Made by a program: the position numbers and the translations under genes
Part shown: positions 58,669-64,000 of the stretch, one piece after another
Numbering within the stretch: position 1 is the stretch's first letter
Layout: each line of letters starts with the position of its first letter
Origin: Affinundibacterium amnicola
GTDB lineage: Bacteria > Pseudomonadota > Gammaproteobacteria > Burkholderiales > Burkholderiaceae_D
DNA: 64,000 nucleotides
Direction: 5' to 3'
NCBI RefSeq assembly: GCF_014284275.1
Contig: NZ_JACOFU010000010.1
Location: forward strand, 1-64,000
The notes under the pieces: generated by a model
Told to the model about the DNA's origin: nothing
Databases searched by the model: none
Seen by the model: the letters and a program-made list of their open reading frames with translations, nothing else

Positions 58669-59735
58669 TTTTTATCCTCTTTGGCGGCACTTGCTGTCAC
58701 ACCACGCACCTCGGTTTTTGGCGGGTTTGGATTTTGCGTGACAGGCGTTGAAACTATAGGACTCGCAGGTACGACATCGGCGCTCAACGGAATCGCTTCC
58801 TTAGGCAACGTCTTGTCATCGTCTTTTACCGAATCGCGCGTAACACGACGATTAATCTTTTCTTTCTTCGTCCGCTCTTCTTCTGATTCTGGTGGTGCTA
58901 ACTGACTGGTATCGACTAACAAAATCAATAATTGCTTATGCTGTTCAATACCAGCCACTGGTGTACACAAAACGACTTCAAATGTCGTACTCGCCTTGCT
59001 CTCCACCTGGGTCACTTTAGCGACTTGCAAACCTGCGGGATATACACCATCCAAACCCGAGGTAATCAAAATATCTCCGAGCTTCACGTCCGCATTACTA
59101 GTGACACGCATTTCTAGATGCGCGGAACGACCTCGCCCGTTAATCACACTGCGCATTCCGCTGCGCTCGACCTGCACGGGTATGGCCTGATTTTTATCCG
59201 TCAACAAAGTTACTTCCGCGGTCAGTGGAAAAACTCGCGTCACCTGACCAATCACACCGCGCTCATCAATCACTGGCTGCCCGATCGCAACACCTTGCTG
59301 CGAACCTTTATTCAAAATAATTTTGCGCGCATACTCATCGCGCGCGTCATATAACATTTCTGCCAACAGCGATTTGCTTGGAGTGCGTTCTTTCAATTCC
59401 AATAAACGACGCAAGTGCGCGTTTTCACTTTCTAACAAAGTGCTCTTTTGCAGGGTTTGTGCTTGCAAGATCTGCTGCTGTTTTAAAGCCCCAAGCTCAC
59501 TCTGCAAACGGGTGGTAGAAGCAAAATACTCGCCGAGGGATTTAACCGCATCGCGCGGCATTAACACGAGCATTTGCAAAGGATAGAGTGCGGTCGCCAC
59601 GACCTGACGTACTCGCACCAACGAATTCAAGCGCGAATCAACCACCAAGAGGGCGATTGCGAAAACTGCGAAGAACACCACTTTAACGCGCGCTGATGCG
59701 CCCTGTTTAAAAAGTGGTGGTGGACTATGTTGCAT
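58665..59735 (-). CDS. mreC: Rod shape-determining protein MreC
   Basis: A 356-residue protein with one N-terminal membrane helix (VVFFAVFAIALLVVDSRL), a coiled coil (LQSELGALKQQQILQAQTLQ), and the periplasmic beta domain with IILNKGSQQGVAIGQPVIDERGVIGQV and GDILITSGLDGVYPAGL. The C-terminal 60 residues are low complexity. MreC links PBP2 and RodA to MreB. The ATG before QHSPPPLFKQ gives the usual start; an upstream ATG-less extension is less likely. Confidence 0.92.
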   Translation of the reverse strand: MQHSPPPLFKQGASARVKVVFFAVFAIALLVVDSRLNSLVRVRQVVATALYPLQMLVLMPRDAVKSLGEYFASTTRLQSELGALKQQQILQAQTLQKSTLLESENAHLRRLLELKERTPSKSLLAEMLYDARDEYARKIILNKGSQQGVAIGQPVIDERGVIGQVTRVFPLTAEVTLLTDKNQAIPVQVERSGMRSVINGRGRSAHLEMRVTSNADVKLGDILITSGLDGVYPAGLQVAKVTQVESKASTTFEVVLCTPVAGIEQHKQLLILLVDTSQLAPPESEEERTKKEKINRRVTRDSVKDDDKTLPKEAIPLSADVVPASPIVSTPVTQNPNPPKTEVRGVTASAAKEDKK

Positions 59736-59921
59736 AGATGAGCGCCAGCGAACAAGCAATAAAAACTTAAAAAAAGATCTGGCATTCTACATCTGCCAGA
59801 TCTGACTTTAAAATATTTGTGAGTACCGCCAGACCAAAACTGGATCTGGCACTTCACTCAAAATCAACGTGAATGACGATGTGTACTTCGACGCTGATTC
59901 CGCGCAAAATCTGCGCACAGA

Positions 59922-61013
<1,092 letters not shown>

Positions 61014-61142
61014 TCACACTTCATGCCAGCATGTACCGCTACTTAGCGGTACGAAAACTTGTTCACTCTTTACGCTGCTTAAATGCCGAACAAATGCCAA
61101 ATAAGTTCAAATTTTCACAAAAAGCACGGTAAAAACCACGTC

Positions 61143-61415
61143 CTACCGGAATGAAAATAAGATGTTTTCAATGAACTTAACAACAAAAGAGCGCAAATCA
61201 CCAAACTCATTTGCATTAAGGCCTTCATCAAGCACCTCTCGCATCTCAACATCAAAACCGCAAATTTCATCATCAAACTCGATATCTTCGGCGATTTTAA
61301 GAGTATTAACCCGACATTCTACCTTATAATCCTAGAAATCATAGGCAATCAACCAAATAGAATTTGCACTTTTTTTGGCGCTTTTTACAAGGCTTGAAAA
61401 GCATAAAAAATTCAT
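61143..61415 (-). pseudogene. Small gene with in-frame amber stop
   Basis: A 91-codon minus-strand frame from ATG 61413-61415 to TAG 61143-61145, broken once by TAG at 61332-61334. It reads MNFLCFSSLVKSAKKSANSI WLIAYDF, stop, DYKVECRVNTLKIAEDIEFD DEICGFDVEMREVLDEG and so on to FIENILFSFR. The part after the stop is as protein-like as the part before, which suggests one mutation in a former gene. No family recognised. The gap otherwise holds only the mreB and gatC promoters. Confidence 0.5.
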
Positions 61416-61511
61416 AATCCAGCATCATCGCGGATGGTTGAAAGCACAAGTTTCACGCAACTATTTATTGTTATTAACATCATTTTGGCGCGCCAAGCGG
61501 CGTGGTAAACC

Positions 61512-61814
61512 ATGTCTTTAGAATTGAACGATGTAAAACGTATCGCCAATCTGGCACGACTCGAATTAACCGAGGCACAAGCCAACAGCAGCTTAGAGAA
61601 GCTCAATGGCTTTTTTTCTATCGCCGAGCAGTTAAAGGCTGTCGATACCACGGGCGTCGCGCCATTAAGCCACCCGATTGCAGCGCTGATGCCGGAGATT
61701 TGCTTGCGTTTGCGTGAAGATCAAGTTACCGAAAGTAATCATCGCGAAGAATATCAACAAGTCGCACCCGCGACTCAAGATGGCCTCTATCTCGTACCAA
61801 AAGTCATAGAATAG
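61512..61814 (+). CDS. gatC: Asp/Glu-tRNA amidotransferase subunit GatC
   Basis: A 100-residue protein of the GatCAB complex, with the GatC pattern LNDVKRIANLARLELTEAQA and LREDQVTESN. It stabilises GatA and lets GatCAB convert misacylated Glu-tRNA(Gln) or Asp-tRNA(Asn) to the amide form. It heads gatC-gatA-gatB, with gaps of about 93 and 214 bases. Divergent from mreB, as usual in Burkholderiales. Confidence 0.93.
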   Translation: MSLELNDVKRIANLARLELTEAQANSSLEKLNGFFSIAEQLKAVDTTGVAPLSHPIAALMPEICLRLREDQVTESNHREEYQQVAPATQDGLYLVPKVIE

Positions 61815-61907
61815 AACGCCCTCATTCAGTCATTTTAAGCATGCCAGCACAGTAAGCAAACAATGCTGGCATGAAGCTACGAATCAAAGAATACGCTGAG
61901 AAAATCC

Positions 61908-63362
61908 ATGCACACGCACTCATTGAAACAACTCTCTGCCATGCTGCAGAGTAAACAAGTCTCCGCAAGTGAATTAGCGGCACATTATCTAAGCCGCATC
62001 GAAACCAGCAATCTCAATGCCTTTACCCATGTTGATCGCGCTTTGACATTGGCACAAGCCGCCGCTGCCGACCTGCGTTTGGCCCAAGGCAACACCACCG
62101 CATTGACGGGCATTCCGATCGCGCACAAAGATATTTTCGTCACACGCGACTGGCGCTCCACAGCAGGTTCACGCATGCTGGAAAATTACGTCAGCCCGTT
62201 TAATGCAACCGTCATTGAACTCTTTAATCAAGCTGGCACAGTCACCTTGGGCAAGCTCAATTGCGATGAATTTGCTATGGGTTCGGGCAATGAAAACTCT
62301 TATTTTGGGCCAGTAAAAAATCCGTGGGATCTCAGCGCAGTTCCAGGTGGCTCGTCTGGTGGCTCTGCCGCAGCAATTGCTGCACGCCTCGCACCAGCAG
62401 CAACTGGCACCGACACTGGTGGCTCGATTCGCCAACCGGCTGCATTCTGCGGCGTAACAGGCATCAAGCCCACTTACGGCAGCGTCTCACGTTTCGGCAT
62501 GATCGCATTTGCATCCTCGCTCGATCAGGGCGGCCCGATTGCGCAGACCGCAGAAGATTGCAGTTGGCTGCTCAATGCGATGACGGGATTCGACGAAAAA
62601 GATTCAACCAGCGTGCAACGCGACAAAGAAGATTTTTCACGAAATTTAAATCAAGACATCAAAGGTTTACGCATCGGCGTACCACGTGAATTTTTCGGTG
62701 AAGGTCTCGCCAAAGATGTAGAACAAGCAGTGCGCGCCGCCTTAACAGAATACGAAAAAATGGGTGCAATTCTGGTCGATATTTCTTTGCCAAAAACTGA
62801 GTTATCGATCCCCGTGTATTACATCATCGCCCCAGCCGAAGCCTCATCAAATTTGAGTCGCTTCGATGGCGTGCGTTATGGTCATCGCGCAGCTGAGTAC
62901 AAAGATTTGAACGACATGTATCGTAAGACCCGCACTGAAGGTTTTGGTGAAGAAGTCAAACGCCGCATTTTGACTGGCGCTTATGTTTTATCACATGGTT
63001 ATTACGACGCTTACTACTTGCAAGCACAAAAAATCCGCCGCTTAATTGCGCAGGATTTCCAAGCTGCATTTGAACAATGCGATGTGATTATGGGCCCAGT
63101 TGCGCCGACAGTTGCTTGGGATCTTGGTGATAAATCAGACGATCCGGTGGCGAATTATTTAGCCGACATTTTCACCTTATCGACTAGCTTAGCGGGTTTA
63201 CCTGGCATGTCTATTCCATGTGGTTTTGGTCAGGGTGAAAAGAACGGCAAACGTCCGGTCGGCTTGCAGATCATCGGCAATTATTTTGCAGAAGCGAAAT
63301 TGTTGAATGTCGCGCATCAGTATCAGCAAGCGACCGATTGGCATACGAAGACGCCAGAATAG
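61908..63362 (+). CDS. gatA: Asp/Glu-tRNA amidotransferase subunit GatA
   Basis: A 484-residue amidase-signature enzyme that releases ammonia from glutamine for GatB. The catalytic Lys is in [10 protein letters not shown], the cis-Ser in [16 protein letters not shown] and the nucleophile Ser in [16 protein letters not shown]. The C-terminal SIPCGFG and RPVGLQIIG stretches complete the family pattern. It is part of the gat operon. Confidence 0.96.
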   Translation: MHTHSLKQLSAMLQSKQVSASELAAHYLSRIETSNLNAFTHVDRALTLAQAAAADLRLAQGNTTALTGIPIAHKDIFVTRDWRSTAGSRMLENYVSPFNATVIELFNQAGTVTLGKLNCDEFAMGSGNENSYFGPVKNPWDLSAVPGGSSGGSAAAIAARLAPAATGTDTGGSIRQPAAFCGVTGIKPTYGSVSRFGMIAFASSLDQGGPIAQTAEDCSWLLNAMTGFDEKDSTSVQRDKEDFSRNLNQDIKGLRIGVPREFFGEGLAKDVEQAVRAALTEYEKMGAILVDISLPKTELSIPVYYIIAPAEASSNLSRFDGVRYGHRAAEYKDLNDMYRKTRTEGFGEEVKRRILTGAYVLSHGYYDAYYLQAQKIRRLIAQDFQAAFEQCDVIMGPVAPTVAWDLGDKSDDPVANYLADIFTLSTSLAGLPGMSIPCGFGQGEKNGKRPVGLQIIGNYFAEAKLLNVAHQYQQATDWHTKTPE

Positions 63363-63410
63363 AAGCAAATAATAAGGCCCTCATGTCGATTAAGTTAAGG
63401 ATGTAAATTT

Positions 63411-63479
63411 GTAGGGCGGGTGAAACCCGCGCCGTCAGAACATCGAGCACCTAAGCAGCGCGGGTTTCACCCGCCCTAC
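63411..63479. repeat. Palindromic element, family 1, copy 2
   Basis: GTAGGGCGGGTGAAACCCGC (63411-63430) is complementary to the arm at 63459-63479. Compared with 25147-25274 both arms changed GCAAC/GTTGC to GAAAC/GTTTC together, so pairing is kept. The element sits between gatA and gatB. Confidence 0.8.
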
Positions 63480-63576
63480 GAGATAGCTCAACTGAATTGC
63501 AGTGCCCCTAACCCTCTGGCGAGAGAGTAGCTTAAAAACATAGATACACCACGAAGGTATTATTGAAGGATTCATT

Positions 63577-64000
63577 ATGCAATGGGAAGTCGTTATCGGA
63601 TTTGAGACACATGCACAGCTCAAAACCAACTCCAAAATTTTCAGCGGTTCATCCATACAATTTGGCGCAGAACCAAACACGCAAGCCAGCCCAGTTGATC
63701 TGGCCTTACCCGGCGTCTTGCCGGTGATGAATAAAGGCGCGGTAGAAAAAGCCATCCAATTTGGCTTAGCCGTTGGCGCCACCATCGCACCGGAATCGAT
63801 CTTTGCGCGTAAAAATTACTTCTATCCGGATCTGCCAAAAGGCTATCAAATTAGTCAATTTGAAATCCCCGTAGTGCAAGGTGGCACGGTCACTTGCGTC
63901 GTTGAGAAAGATGGCAAATCGGAAGTGAAGGTAATTGAATTAACCCGCGCACATCTGGAAGAAGATGCGGGCAAATCGCTACACGAAGATTATCAAGGCA
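63577..64000 (+). CDS. gatB: Asp/Glu-tRNA amidotransferase subunit GatB (cut by window edge)
   Basis: The first 141 codons of gatB. They begin [20 protein letters not shown] and continue through [29 protein letters not shown] and [19 protein letters not shown], the kinase-like GatB domain that binds and activates misacylated tRNA. GAAGGA lies 7 bases before the ATG. The rest is beyond base 64000. Confidence 0.95.
   Translation, partial: MQWEVVIGFETHAQLKTNSKIFSGSSIQFGAEPNTQASPVDLALPGVLPVMNKGAVEKAIQFGLAVGATIAPESIFARKNYFYPDLPKGYQISQFEIPVVQGGTVTCVVEKDGKSEVKVIELTRAHLEEDAGKSLHEDYQG

Overview
The window looks like a chromosome segment of a betaproteobacterium of the Oxalobacteraceae, most like Undibacterium or a near relative. 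This is inferred from moderate GC, from gene order (mreBCD-mrdA-rodA-rlpA divergent from gatCAB; argB-HAD nucleotidase-slmA; yraN/rsmI next to diaA-dolP) and from the protein sequences. No rRNA, tRNA or CRISPR array was seen.

Layout. 1-5.8 kb is an accessory island on the minus strand made of displaced Rhs C-terminal 'tips'. Three near-identical Ig-like/Rhs-core stretches lack the large N-terminal Rhs body. Two of them end in different toxin-like domains, each followed by a one-base-overlapping (TAATG) immunity-type gene. One pair is a NucA/NucB-type DNase with a ComJ/Nin-type nuclease inhibitor. The other is an unrecognised toxin tip with a four-helix membrane protein. A roughly 300-bp repeat with two conserved hairpins sits at the 5' side of the tips. 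5.9-13.2 kb has a Cys-rich small protein, two secreted metalloproteases (metzincin-like and M4), yjdM, a 46-residue membrane ORF and a LytS/LytR-type two-component system. 13.4-26 kb has cytochrome b561, hydrolases, an aminotransferase, a large hybrid sensor kinase, a 2OG-Fe(II) dioxygenase, the ohrR/ohr peroxide-defence pair and an ankyrin lipoprotein. 26.2-33.4 kb has fused isobutyryl-CoA mutase (icmF) and a fused indolepyruvate:ferredoxin oxidoreductase-type protein. 33.6-35.2 kb is a decayed patch with M56 and Sel1 gene fragments. 35.4-39.2 kb is signalling (LytTR regulator, kinase, LysR, diguanylate cyclase). 39.9-53.7 kb is mostly housekeeping (ettA, yigZ, slmA, argB, ECF sigma with a small zinc anti-sigma, folE, BLUF photosensor, M48 peptidase with lemA, dolP-diaA, yraN, rsmI). 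53.7-61 kb is the cell-shape operon mreB-mreC-mreD-mrdA-rodA-rlpA, transcribed leftward. gatC-gatA-gatB run rightward to the window edge.

Small palindromic elements are scattered between genes. There are three families with two copies each. One copy lies inside the icmF coding region and keeps its frame, adding about 33 residues in a linker. A 124-bp MITE-like element with IS5-type ends lies upstream of ettA. The likeliest less-described biology is the modular Rhs tip array at 1-5.8 kb, with its toxin/immunity pairs and hairpin repeat. The in-frame palindromic insertion in icmF comes next.
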